Below, one piece after another: positions 1 to 6,404 of a stretch of DNA of 8,216 bases; positions within the stretch are counted from its first letter, which is position 1, and every line of letters starts with the position of its first letter. Source of the stretch: Verrucomicrobiota bacterium. GTDB lineage: Bacteria > Verrucomicrobiota > Verrucomicrobiia > Verrucomicrobiales > DEV007. The stretch spans positions 1-8,216 of the forward strand of contig JAHDCN010000122.1 in assembly GCA_020629815.1 (NCBI GenBank), read 5' to 3'. A program made the translations under genes and the position numbers. Below the pieces are notes generated by a model. The model made no database searches, was not told the DNA's origin, and was given only the letters and a program-made list of their open reading frames with translations.

Positions 1-12
1 CTTCAATTCACC

Positions 13-40
13 TTGACCGCAACCCAAATTCCCCTATCCC
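13..40 (+). promoter_or_regulatory. Possible promoter for the peroxiredoxin gene
   Basis: A TTGACC (13-18) matches the sigma70 -35 consensus at five of six positions. It is followed after 16 bases by TATCCC (35-40), which keeps only the TAT of a -10 box. If real, transcription would begin at or next to the ATG at 47 and give a leaderless or nearly leaderless mRNA, which agrees with the lack of any Shine-Dalgarno sequence before this start. The -10 match is poor and the window begins just upstream, so this is only a candidate. Confidence 0.25.
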
Positions 41-46
41 TGTTGC

Positions 47-541
47 ATGGCACTATCAGTTGGCACTAAAGCACCGGATTTTACTCTTACGACTCTTGGC
101 GAAAATGGACCAGAGCTGATCACTCTCAGTGAGAAGATCGGCAGCGGCAATATTCTCCTTCTTTTCGTTCCTATGGCGTTCACGGGCGTCTGCACTGACG
201 AATTCTGCTCCGTTACCAGCGAGCTGGCGGATTACGAAGGAATGAATGCAACCGTTCTCGGTATCAGCGGCGACAATCCCTTTGCTCAGGCAGCCTGGGC
301 AGAGAAAGAAGGCATCGGTCTCACTCTCCTCAGCGATTACGAGCACGAAGCTGCCAAGGCTTACGACGTAGCCTACGACTCTTTTCTTCCTGATAAGAAC
401 CTGACCATGGGTGGCGTTCCCAAGCGTTCTGCATTCATCATCGACAGCGAAGGTGTGATTCAATACGCCGAAAGTAACGACAGCCCGGGAGATCTCCCTG
501 ATTTCGATGCGATCAAAGCGAAGCTGAAAGAGCTTGGCTAA
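47..541 (+). CDS. Peroxiredoxin, PrxQ/BCP- or AhpE-like (redoxin family)
   Basis: This is a 164-residue thiol peroxidase of the AhpC/TSA superfamily, which reduces hydrogen peroxide and organic hydroperoxides in the cytoplasm. The N-terminal VGTKAPDFTL is the usual thioredoxin-fold entry. The active-site loop PMAFTGVC (residues 42-49) gives the PxxxTxxC signature, with C49 as peroxidatic cysteine. R127 in GVPKRSAFIID fits the conserved arginine that lowers its pKa. C54 lies five residues after C49, the C-x4-C spacing of PrxQ/BCP proteins in which the second cysteine resolves the sulfenic acid, so a thioredoxin-recycled atypical 2-Cys mechanism is likely. The surrounding sequence (AFTGVCTDEFC) also resembles 1-Cys AhpE proteins, so the subclass is less certain than the family. 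There is no signal peptide. The gene stands alone and ends in a strong terminator. The ATG at 47 gives a full-length N-terminus but has no Shine-Dalgarno sequence. Confidence 0.93.
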   Translation: MALSVGTKAPDFTLTTLGENGPELITLSEKIGSGNILLLFVPMAFTGVCTDEFCSVTSELADYEGMNATVLGISGDNPFAQAAWAEKEGIGLTLLSDYEHEAAKAYDVAYDSFLPDKNLTMGGVPKRSAFIIDSEGVIQYAESNDSPGDLPDFDAIKAKLKELG

Positions 542-563
542 TCAGCAATCCAATCCTTTATTG

Positions 564-605
564 AAGAGTCTGCCTCACACCGTGGGGCAGACTCTTTTTA
601 TTTTT
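564..605 (+). terminator. Strong intrinsic terminator after the peroxiredoxin gene
   Basis: A perfect 11-bp stem pairs AAGAGTCTGCC (564-574) with GGCAGACTCTT (586-596). It can extend inward through one T-G wobble and three further pairs to a three-base loop (579-581). The 3' arm runs into TTTTT (595-599), one A, then TTTTT (601-605). This is a textbook Rho-independent terminator 22 bases after the peroxiredoxin stop, and it separates that gene from the deoA-type gene. Confidence 0.93.
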
Positions 606-620
606 GGGCTCGTCAGATCT

Positions 621-640
621 GGTATTTTGCGGAGAATACC
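621..640 (+). promoter_or_regulatory. Short inverted repeat with GGAG in its loop, before the phosphorylase start
   Basis: GGTATT (621-626) and AATACC (635-640) are perfect reverse complements around the eight-base loop TTGCGGAG. The GGAG (631-634) is the only Shine-Dalgarno-like sequence before the ATG at 647, at 12 bases, which is rather far. Folding of the hairpin would leave GGAG exposed in the loop and shorten its effective distance to the start. The repeat could equally be a small operator or a chance match. Confidence 0.35.
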
Positions 641-646
641 TGCGGC

Positions 647-1879
647 ATGCATGTCCCCAGTCTTATCGAGAAGAAACGGGAAGGCGGAATTCTGGAAGAC
701 GCAGAAATCCGTCAGTTAATCGCCGGATACACATCCGGAGAGGTTCCGGACTACCAGATGTCTGCCATGGCCATGGCAATATTTTTTCAGGGAATGTCTC
801 CAGTGGAAACGGCTTCCCTGACCCGGGCGATGATGGAATCAGGCGAGGTGCTGAGTTTTCCAGAATCCGCCCCTCGCATCGTGGACAAACACTCCACTGG
901 TGGAATCGGTGACAAGGTCTCCCTGGTTTTGGCGCCATTGCTGGCCTGCGACAATGTCTGGGTGCCGATGATTTCCGGTCGGGGGCTCGGCATTACCGGA
1001 GGAACACTGGACAAACTTGAATCGATTCCGGGATTTTCCGTCAATCTCACCACGGAAGAGACAATGCTCCAACTGGAGGAAATCGGCGTGGTCATGATCG
1101 GCCAAACGGCAGACATTTGCCCGGCGGACAAAAAACTGTATGCGCTTCGCGATGTATCGGGAACCGTCCCGAGTCAGCCGCTCATTGTAGCATCGATCAT
1201 GTCAAAGAAGCTGGCCGAGTCGCTTGATGCGCTGGTCCTTGATGTGAAATTCGGGGCAGGTGCGTTCATGAAAACCAAAGAGGACGCAGAATCCCTGGCC
1301 AATGCCATGTGCGATGTCGGGCGGGAAATGGGAGTCGATACCAAGGCCTGCTTGAATCCGATGGACGAGCCTCTCGGACATGCTGTTGGCAATGCTTTGG
1401 AAGTAGTGGAGGCCATCGCGACACTGCGAGGTGGAGGTCCTGCGGATTTGCGGGAGCTGGTGCTCGATCTTTCTGAGCAGATAGCCCATGTGGATCGATC
1501 TCAATTGGAAACCTGGCTCGACGACGGAACTGCCTTTTCGGTTTGGGAAAAACTGGTCGCTGCTCAAGGGGGCAACCCGGAACAGCTGGATCAATTTGGA
1601 GAGGTCCACCCGGCCAATTGCATCAAGGAAATCCGCTCAGATCGATCCGGGGTGATCCGGAAAATTGACGCCGAAACCGTCGGTCGAAGCAGTTTACTTC
1701 TTGGCGCTGGTCGGGCCAAAGCGAGCGATGAGATTGATTTCTCGGTCGGCTTTGACCAAATCCGGAAAACGGGGGAACAGATTGGCGATGGAGAATCTCT
1801 CGCACGCGTTCATGCACGAACCGAGCAGGAAGCAGAGCGGGCTGCGAACGAATTTTTGCAAGGAGTCAGCATCGTATGA
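647..1879 (+). CDS. deoA: Pyrimidine-nucleoside / thymidine phosphorylase
   Basis: The enzyme splits thymidine, and in the broader Pdp type also uridine and deoxyuridine, with phosphate into the base and (deoxy)ribose-1-phosphate, in cytoplasmic nucleoside salvage. The family layout is complete: a helical N-terminal domain beginning LIEKKREGG, then the phosphate-binding DKHSTGGIGDKVSL (about 80-93), the family signature SGRGLGITGGTLDKLE (110-125), YALRDVSGTV (165-174), SIMSKK (183-188), and a C-terminal domain with GAGR near 354. H82, R168, S183 and K187 line up with E. coli DeoA H85, R171, S186 and K190. At 410 residues it is somewhat shorter than the usual 430-440, but both ends look natural. 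No in-frame start lies upstream before the terminator. Base preference (thymidine only versus broad pyrimidine) cannot be decided from sequence alone, so the symbol deoA stands for the family. It is translationally coupled to the next gene through ATGA. Confidence 0.95.
   Translation: MHVPSLIEKKREGGILEDAEIRQLIAGYTSGEVPDYQMSAMAMAIFFQGMSPVETASLTRAMMESGEVLSFPESAPRIVDKHSTGGIGDKVSLVLAPLLACDNVWVPMISGRGLGITGGTLDKLESIPGFSVNLTTEETMLQLEEIGVVMIGQTADICPADKKLYALRDVSGTVPSQPLIVASIMSKKLAESLDALVLDVKFGAGAFMKTKEDAESLANAMCDVGREMGVDTKACLNPMDEPLGHAVGNALEVVEAIATLRGGGPADLRELVLDLSEQIAHVDRSQLETWLDDGTAFSVWEKLVAAQGGNPEQLDQFGEVHPANCIKEIRSDRSGVIRKIDAETVGRSSLLLGAGRAKASDEIDFSVGFDQIRKTGEQIGDGESLARVHARTEQEAERAANEFLQGVSIV
1860..1865 (+). 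promoter_or_regulatory. Shine-Dalgarno sequence for the lipoprotein gene, inside the phosphorylase gene
   Basis: AAGGAG lies ten bases before the ATG at 1876 and within the last codons of the upstream phosphorylase gene. It is the clearest Shine-Dalgarno sequence in the window and supports the start whose ATG shares four bases (ATGA) with the upstream stop codon. Confidence 0.7.
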
Positions 1880-2619
1880 GAAACCTTTTTCCCTTTCTTG
1901 CCCTGATTGCCTTATCCGCTTGTGAAAGGTCTCAGCCGGAACAATTGATCATTCAGGAACAGCCCACCGTGGATGGGTTGATTGGCACCGTTCTCGATGG
2001 AGGAGGTACTTTTACCGATGTGAAGTTTTCGACAGTGATTGAGTCGTCGACTGGAAAATTGATCTATCCGGTGGACCCAAGCTCCAAAGCCGGTGCCGAA
2101 ATTCTGGCCGGAATTCGGACTGCGATGAAAGAGATTCTCAAGCGCTTCAATCAGGATGACTCCCCTACCAGTTCCGAGTCGCGAATCAATGAGGTGAGCT
2201 CGTATTTCGAAGATGCACTTCTCGAAGAAATCGATGCGATCCCGGAACTAAGCTGTGAACTTCCCCGGACAGCGGAAGGGAATTTGCAACGCAGCGGCTA
2301 CCCCGATTTAAAGGTGATCCACAACGAATCGGGCATGGTCACCTATCTTGATCCCAAGCTGGTGGCAACCGGCTCACTGAAATCGAGCTTGCGGACATTT
2401 TACTTCACTCCGAGAACGACGACCAACAAGGTGCTCGAAAATGCCCACCATCTGTTAATTGGGATTGAACACGACGGCAATACCGGCAATTGGAAATTCC
2501 TGAAATGGCACGTCGTTGACCTCAGTGATTTCAAAGTCAGGCTGAAGGCGGAGTTTCAAGCCAGTAACAAAGATTTGTATATCGACGAGTTGCTGATTGA
2601 TGAAGGGGTAGCGGAGTAG
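1876..2619 (+). CDS. Putative lipoprotein of unknown function
   Basis: I do not recognise a family for this 247-residue protein. Its N-terminus is a short lipoprotein signal peptide: a basic start (MRN), a hydrophobic run (LFPFLALIAL) and the lipobox LSAC, with C16 as the predicted lipidated residue, followed by a charged linker. The mature part is mixed alpha/beta in character. It has a Gly-rich turn DGGGTFTDVKF (about 42-52), an acidic middle region (about 110-140) and a C-terminal section with a WKFLKWHVVDLSDFKVRLKA stretch suggestive of beta strands. No catalytic motif is visible. It should be anchored in the inner or outer membrane facing the periplasm. The four-base overlap with the nucleoside phosphorylase and the AAGGAG before it indicate coupled expression, although a functional link between a surface lipoprotein and nucleoside salvage is unproven. 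Confidence 0.85.
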   Translation: MRNLFPFLALIALSACERSQPEQLIIQEQPTVDGLIGTVLDGGGTFTDVKFSTVIESSTGKLIYPVDPSSKAGAEILAGIRTAMKEILKRFNQDDSPTSSESRINEVSSYFEDALLEEIDAIPELSCELPRTAEGNLQRSGYPDLKVIHNESGMVTYLDPKLVATGSLKSSLRTFYFTPRTTTNKVLENAHHLLIGIEHDGNTGNWKFLKWHVVDLSDFKVRLKAEFQASNKDLYIDELLIDEGVAE

Positions 2620-2642
2620 CAGGAAGGGTCTGGAGAGCACCC

Positions 2643-3431
2643 CTACGTCACCCAAACATCACGATTGCGGAACTCACCGCGAATCTCCATTTTGTAGGCA
2701 TTCGCAGCTGGCTCAACGATTCCCCGACATTTGTTGATCTGCATATGACGCATCGGCGGGTTCTCTGATCGGCGCCATCGGGCGGCACCTTTTTTCACAT
2801 CGCCGGACAACGACAGCTGCGTCGTTTTGCTCGGACCGAAACCCTGCAAATACAGCGCGTGGTCATACTTCGCCTCGCCATGAATCTCTCCGTCGTGAAT
2901 ATGCACAGTCGGGAAAAACAACGTATCAGGCTGAGCACTTCGAAAGTGAAAGGCCATCGGGTGAACCTTGCTAGCGCCTTTGCGAAGCTTAAAAACAGCA
3001 AAGCCATATTTCTGGTAGGCACCGATTTTTTCCCAAGTTCCATCGGGTAGGCGAAAACGCTCATCGAGCCGCGAAAAATCATTCACAGTAGGAACGAAAG
3101 AAGCCTCAAACGATCCAACCTGCTCGACCTTGATCGTCTTAACCATTGTATCAGCCGACTTTGCGCCCGGAGCGCCGAAAGAGAAGTTCTTCCTGGCAAT
3201 GGGGAAGCAGCGATCCAGATCCCGAAAGAAATCGGGATACCCACTGAGATCGATAAAACTCAGCGCGTGTTCACCGACTGGTTGAAAGGTTGGCAGCGGC
3301 AGGATCATCGCTACATCCTGTTTCGTCTCCAGCCCCATTTCGTAGACCGTCGACTGAAAGCCACTTGCAGTGAACCGGGAAAAAATCCGGGTATCGTAAA
3401 CACTTTCGACCGGTAGTGAAAAACAGCACAT
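2643..3431 (-). CDS. Conserved-looking hypothetical protein starting MCCF, His-rich C-terminal half
   Basis: This 262-residue protein has no function I can name. From memory, proteins beginning MCCFS.PV and continuing with an ILPLP and FIDLSGYPDFF block occur in scattered bacteria; that recollection is unverified but supports the chosen start. There is no signal peptide, and the N-terminus carries adjacent cysteines C2 and C3. Residues 31-70 hold the MILPLP and DLSGYPDFF blocks; residues 104-145 hold VGSFEASFVPTVNDFSRLDE and a WEKIGAYQKYGFAVFKL strand-rich section. Residues 157-191 contain six histidines (H157, H162, H177, H179, H184, H191), including a HIHDGEIH run, which could bind a metal. 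The stop lies 23 bases from the end of the convergent lipoprotein gene. It is the last of four minus-strand genes, 63 bases after the glycosyltransferase. No good Shine-Dalgarno sequence is close to the ATG. Confidence 0.82.
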   Translation of the reverse strand: MCCFSLPVESVYDTRIFSRFTASGFQSTVYEMGLETKQDVAMILPLPTFQPVGEHALSFIDLSGYPDFFRDLDRCFPIARKNFSFGAPGAKSADTMVKTIKVEQVGSFEASFVPTVNDFSRLDERFRLPDGTWEKIGAYQKYGFAVFKLRKGASKVHPMAFHFRSAQPDTLFFPTVHIHDGEIHGEAKYDHALYLQGFGPSKTTQLSLSGDVKKGAARWRRSENPPMRHMQINKCRGIVEPAANAYKMEIRGEFRNRDVWVT

Positions 3432-3494
3432 GACGCAGGAATTGAATGATCTCCGGAAACCGTAGCACAGGATTTCCTGCCGCTGTAAACGAAA

Positions 3495-4592
3495 TCAGTT
3501 CTCGATCACGGTCCCGCAAATCGTGTCGATAATCCGCTTGGGATCATACTGCTCCTGAAACTGTGAGCGACAGGCAACGAGGTTCTCCTGAAACGTTTCG
3601 AAAGAATTGATGATTTCCTCGACCGCTGCATGCACTTGATCCAACGAGGCACGATGCTCCAATACGACTCCCAATTTACGCTCTGTCACGATCTCTGCTG
3701 TCCAGGTTCCAGCTGTGCAAATGATGGGGCAAAGATTTTCGATACAGTCCAGAGCAACCCCACTGACAGAATAGCGGAAGTCATCCGGGTCATAAAGCTG
3801 CAGCGAAACAGCTCCGGAATACAGGTCCTGATACTCTGTTGGAGTTAGTGTTTCGCGATAAACAGTCAGCTTCGGATATTCAAGGGTATCCAGCTTTTCA
3901 AGCGCAGCCGCGGTGAGGTCGTCGTATCCCTTGCTACCCGGCGCAGATGCCTGCAATACCACTGGAATCGATGCGCCTTCCCCGGACAAACGCTCCACAT
4001 AGTCGACAACCTGAGGGAAGCCTTTATTCCAACGTGCCGCACCACTGAACAGAAGCTTTCGAAACGGCTCCGGCGACTTCTCCGTTGAAAAACAGTACGG
4101 GTATTTCACCAGGTGAATATTGGTAAAACCAGCGTTCTGAAAAATCCCCATCAATCCCGGATTGTGAACAACGATATTCAAGTTCGGTTGTTTGCGCGCG
4201 ACTTTGGCCAGTCTTTTCAGTCGGCTGGATTTATTCCGAAACCAATGCACATAGCAAAAGACTGAATCGGCCGGGACTTCATTGCGAAACCCGAGTGCCA
4301 TGGTTTGCATCATGGTCAGGTCACAGGTGGGCAGGAACAATACTCGCTCTTTCGATGCCTGCCATTTCCGAAGGAATAGAAACAGATGCGGCTTATACAA
4401 AACCGGGTGAAAAATGCGCTGATCGTTCGCGTTGAAAGTGATCTCACCATCCTTCCGATACCAGACGACCGTATTGATCCCCGCAAGATCAGCGGGGTCT
4501 ACCAGGCTTTTGACAAAGCTGGCACTATGACCGGTGAAATTGCTCAGCCCGGGTTCGACTATGTTGATTTCCCGAACCACTTGTTTGTCCAT
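3495..4592 (-). CDS. Glycosyltransferase, GT-B fold (GT4-like)
   Basis: This 365-residue protein looks like a retaining GT-B glycosyltransferase that would move a sugar from a nucleotide donor onto a glycan, lipid or other acceptor on the cytoplasmic side. The N-terminal domain begins IVEPGLSNFTGHSASFVKSL, the EP..GH opening seen in many GT4-type enzymes. The C-terminal donor domain opens with KLLFSGAARWNKGFPQVVDYVERL (about 179-202) and carries the sugar-nucleotide loop YDPDDFRYSVSGVALDCIENLCPIICTAGTW (about 267-297). The usual EX7E pair is degenerate: by my alignment Y274 and D282 take the two glutamate positions, followed by P289-I290. There are no membrane segments. GAGG (on the minus strand; CCTC at 4603-4606) lies ten bases before the ATG and supports this start. 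Donor and acceptor cannot be predicted. Its place between an exported cysteine-motif protein and the MCCF protein gives only a loose hint of envelope work. Confidence 0.82.
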   Translation of the reverse strand: MDKQVVREINIVEPGLSNFTGHSASFVKSLVDPADLAGINTVVWYRKDGEITFNANDQRIFHPVLYKPHLFLFLRKWQASKERVLFLPTCDLTMMQTMALGFRNEVPADSVFCYVHWFRNKSSRLKRLAKVARKQPNLNIVVHNPGLMGIFQNAGFTNIHLVKYPYCFSTEKSPEPFRKLLFSGAARWNKGFPQVVDYVERLSGEGASIPVVLQASAPGSKGYDDLTAAALEKLDTLEYPKLTVYRETLTPTEYQDLYSGAVSLQLYDPDDFRYSVSGVALDCIENLCPIICTAGTWTAEIVTERKLGVVLEHRASLDQVHAAVEEIINSFETFQENLVACRSQFQEQYDPKRIIDTICGTVIEN

Positions 4593-4647
4593 TTGATCGA
4601 TGCCTCAGCAGAAGCGAAGCCCGAAAGAAATCAAGCTGTGGCTGGAA

Positions 4648-5004
4648 TCAGTGGGACTTTTCGGCCGCTTTCTGCAGCTCCTCCGGCGGACACATTCCGC
4701 CCGCAATAATCGTCGGCTCGACTCCCGTTGGGATCCCCTCTCCCGGCCCGACAATTTCCGGCTCCGTCGTTTTGCAGCTGGCCAGTGAAGCTGCCGCAGC
4801 CGCAATCACAGCTGTATTGCGGACCGCACCACAGATCGATCCGTGTTTCTTCTGCAAAGCTATCACATCATCTAACGAGCAATCCGTGAGATCGAAAACC
4901 TCCTTGCTGCATTTGTGGCAAAAACGGCCATTCTCCGAAGACGGCATTTCTTCGAACTGCATGGGGCAGGCGAAGCTGAGGTGCTTTTCACTAACATTCA
5001 TCAC
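4648..5004 (-). CDS. Small protein with four-cysteine knuckle and lipobox-like segment
   Basis: This 118-residue protein starts GTG ATG; either codon (5004 or 5001) may be the true start, and neither has a Shine-Dalgarno sequence. Residues 13-58 form a compact module: C13-P-M...M20...GRFC29-H-K-C32-SKEVFDLT...C58-G. This resembles the module C..W..M....G.FC..C.K.V.DFT...CGR that I recall from exported Bacteroidota proteins, where the four cysteines probably bind a metal. C42 is an additional cysteine. After it comes a short Ala-rich hydrophobic stretch (64-76, TAVIAAAAASLAS) ending at C77 in LASC, a good lipobox match, preceded by R62. The tail (78-118) is Gly/Pro/Glu-rich and polar, with C105. 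A lipobox this far from the N-terminus is odd: the protein may be a membrane-tethered cytoplasmic knuckle, or translation may also begin internally (a TTG at codon 50 would give a normal lipoprotein signal MQKKHG...). Gaps to its neighbours are 39 and 55 bases. Confidence 0.72.
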   Translation of the reverse strand: MMNVSEKHLSFACPMQFEEMPSSENGRFCHKCSKEVFDLTDCSLDDVIALQKKHGSICGAVRNTAVIAAAAASLASCKTTEPEIVGPGEGIPTGVEPTIIAGGMCPPEELQKAAEKSH

Positions 5005-5043
5005 AAGGAGTAGTAGAAAACGTTATCACAAATCCGCCGAAAT

Positions 5044-6285
5044 TCACCGAGTCGTCGGCTTCAGTAAAAACAGCCCACGTGTCGCATCAAGCGCATAGTC
5101 GAGATTCATGGTTTTGAACTCGTGTCCAGCGCCCCAGGAATCAGAGAAGATCAGTTTATCCTCCCTGTCATTGTAACCAATGATCATTCGCATGTGACCA
5201 CCTGATGTCTGCGGGGAAACATCCGGCTCTTCCGGGTGTAGTCCCAGCTCAAGTGACCACAGGACCGGCACTCCTTCGTCGACACTTTTGCGAACCATCT
5301 TGACCACCTTGTCGTTGTCGATCTTGTCGCCGACATACTTGTTGTCTTTCAGCTCCACAAAACCGTTTTTGTGCTTCACTGCCATGCAGGTGAAACGAGT
5401 TTTGAAAAGATGGTCAATCGCACCCAGCGAGGCATTAATTTTCAACGTGCTGGTTCCCTCCTCCGGATCCGATCCGGCAATTTGAGCCAACTGGTGCATA
5501 TCGCAGGCGATCCCGTAGTATTCAAACAAACGCTGCACCGAAGCGACCACGCAATAGCCTTTGGAACCCTGATCGACCATTGGGATGTCGCTGACAAAAA
5601 CATTACCCTTGGAATCCTTTGCCACATTGGCTGGCAATTGAGACAGTTTCACACTGGCGGCCGCCCGCGTCTGTGTTGCCGCTTCATACGCCCCCTGGGC
5701 ATGCCTACGGGCGATACGCATCCGCAAAAACTCCGTATTTCCCGGCGCACCGTCATTCCACTCGAGCACGGCCTTGCCTATGGTCGAAAGCCAGACAAAC
5801 CCCTCCGTCAACAACCCCTGACTCGGCATTGCCTTTTTGGCCGTCGGACGACTTTGCAGCTGTTCCCCAATGTGACGCCCCATCGCCATTTTTCGTTTTT
5901 CAAAATCATCGGCTCCAATCGTGCCACCATCCCCGCGATTAAAAATGGAAACCGTGATCCCGAGGAACTGACCATTCTTATCGAAATCGACGATCAACTC
6001 TTCCACCGGAACCGTTCCGCCCAGCATGCTGAGTTCCAGCTTCAAATTGGGTGAATTCTTGTTCTGGAAAATCGCGCGGCTTTTGTCCTGAGTCAGATAC
6101 TTGAAATACGGATTCCGGTTCCAACTGCCCTGCTCAAACAGCTTCGGCAGATCATCCGGTGTCAGCTTGTAGGTTTGCCGCAAATTGATAAAAGGATCGA
6201 GGTCCGCTTTCAGCGTTTTTTGCTGCGCCTCCACCACACCGAGAAAAGCTGAACTGAGGGCTAAAATAGCGAAGACCGATTTCAT
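5044..6285 (-). CDS. Secreted C39/papain-like cysteine peptidase-fold protein
   Basis: The frame is open to an ATG at 6381, but the ATG at 6285 is preferred because it begins a clean signal peptide, MKSVFAILALSSAFLGVVEA, with likely cleavage before QQKT; this gives 413 residues. The first about 210 mature residues have no family I recognise and include an EELIVDFDKNGQFLGITVSIFNRG strand pair. The C-terminal part is papain-fold: in numbering from 6285, Q239 (VDQGSKGYC) is the oxyanion-hole glutamine, C245 the nucleophile, H364 (SGGHMRMIIGYN) the histidine, and D382 in FSDSWG stands where papain has the asparagine of NSWG. This is the pattern of C39-like and related peptidases, so it probably cuts peptides outside the cytoplasm; a toxin-like or transglutaminase-like role is also possible. 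It begins the four-gene minus-strand run and diverges from dhaK. No Shine-Dalgarno sequence is seen at either candidate start. Confidence 0.82.
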   Translation of the reverse strand: MKSVFAILALSSAFLGVVEAQQKTLKADLDPFINLRQTYKLTPDDLPKLFEQGSWNRNPYFKYLTQDKSRAIFQNKNSPNLKLELSMLGGTVPVEELIVDFDKNGQFLGITVSIFNRGDGGTIGADDFEKRKMAMGRHIGEQLQSRPTAKKAMPSQGLLTEGFVWLSTIGKAVLEWNDGAPGNTEFLRMRIARRHAQGAYEAATQTRAAASVKLSQLPANVAKDSKGNVFVSDIPMVDQGSKGYCVVASVQRLFEYYGIACDMHQLAQIAGSDPEEGTSTLKINASLGAIDHLFKTRFTCMAVKHKNGFVELKDNKYVGDKIDNDKVVKMVRKSVDEGVPVLWSLELGLHPEEPDVSPQTSGGHMRMIIGYNDREDKLIFSDSWGAGHEFKTMNLDYALDATRGLFLLKPTTR

Positions 6286-6323
6286 TGCTCGCGAGTGTAT
6301 CGCTTTGGGCAAATTCTGTCCCG

Positions 6324-6341
6324 CAAAAATACCAATTTTTG
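6324..6341. promoter_or_regulatory. AT-rich palindrome in the divergent promoter region
   Basis: Between the peptidase start (6285) and the dhaK start (6405) lies a 119-base divergent region that must hold control signals for both genes. CAAAAAT (6324-6330) and ATTTTTG (6335-6341) form a perfect 7-bp inverted repeat around ACCA. A second nested pair, CGCAAAA (6322-6328) and TTTTGCG (6343-6349), flanks it. A further pair, TTCTGTC (6314-6320) and GACAGAA (6372-6378), spans the region. An operator is plausible. I could not find convincing -35/-10 boxes for either direction. Confidence 0.35.
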
Positions 6342-6404
6342 ATTTTGCGATTGTCATCGATCCGTTAGCGTGACAGAACATTCCAAACGAAACAAGACGA
6401 CATT

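Noticed and set aside
38..44. CCCTGTT before the peroxiredoxin start as another copy of the dha spacer repeat
   Set aside because: A seven-base match is expected by chance in a window of this size and the flanks do not match the 22-base unit.
56..463. Minus-strand open frame of 135 codons
   Set aside because: It lies antisense to the peroxiredoxin, whose catalytic motifs identify the real frame.
2604..2644. Terminator between the convergent lipoprotein and MCCF genes
   Set aside because: AGGGGT (2604-2609) and ACCCCT (2639-2644) pair over only six bases with a 29-base loop and there is no T-tract on either strand.
5371..6054. Plus-strand open frame of 227 codons
   Set aside because: It lies wholly antisense to the peptidase-fold gene, which has a signal peptide and catalytic motifs; the antisense translation has no recognisable domain.
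6286..6381. N-terminal extension of the peptidase gene from the ATG at 6381
   Set aside because: It would put 32 polar residues before an obvious signal peptide and would run through the divergent promoter region; the ATG at 6285 is the better start.
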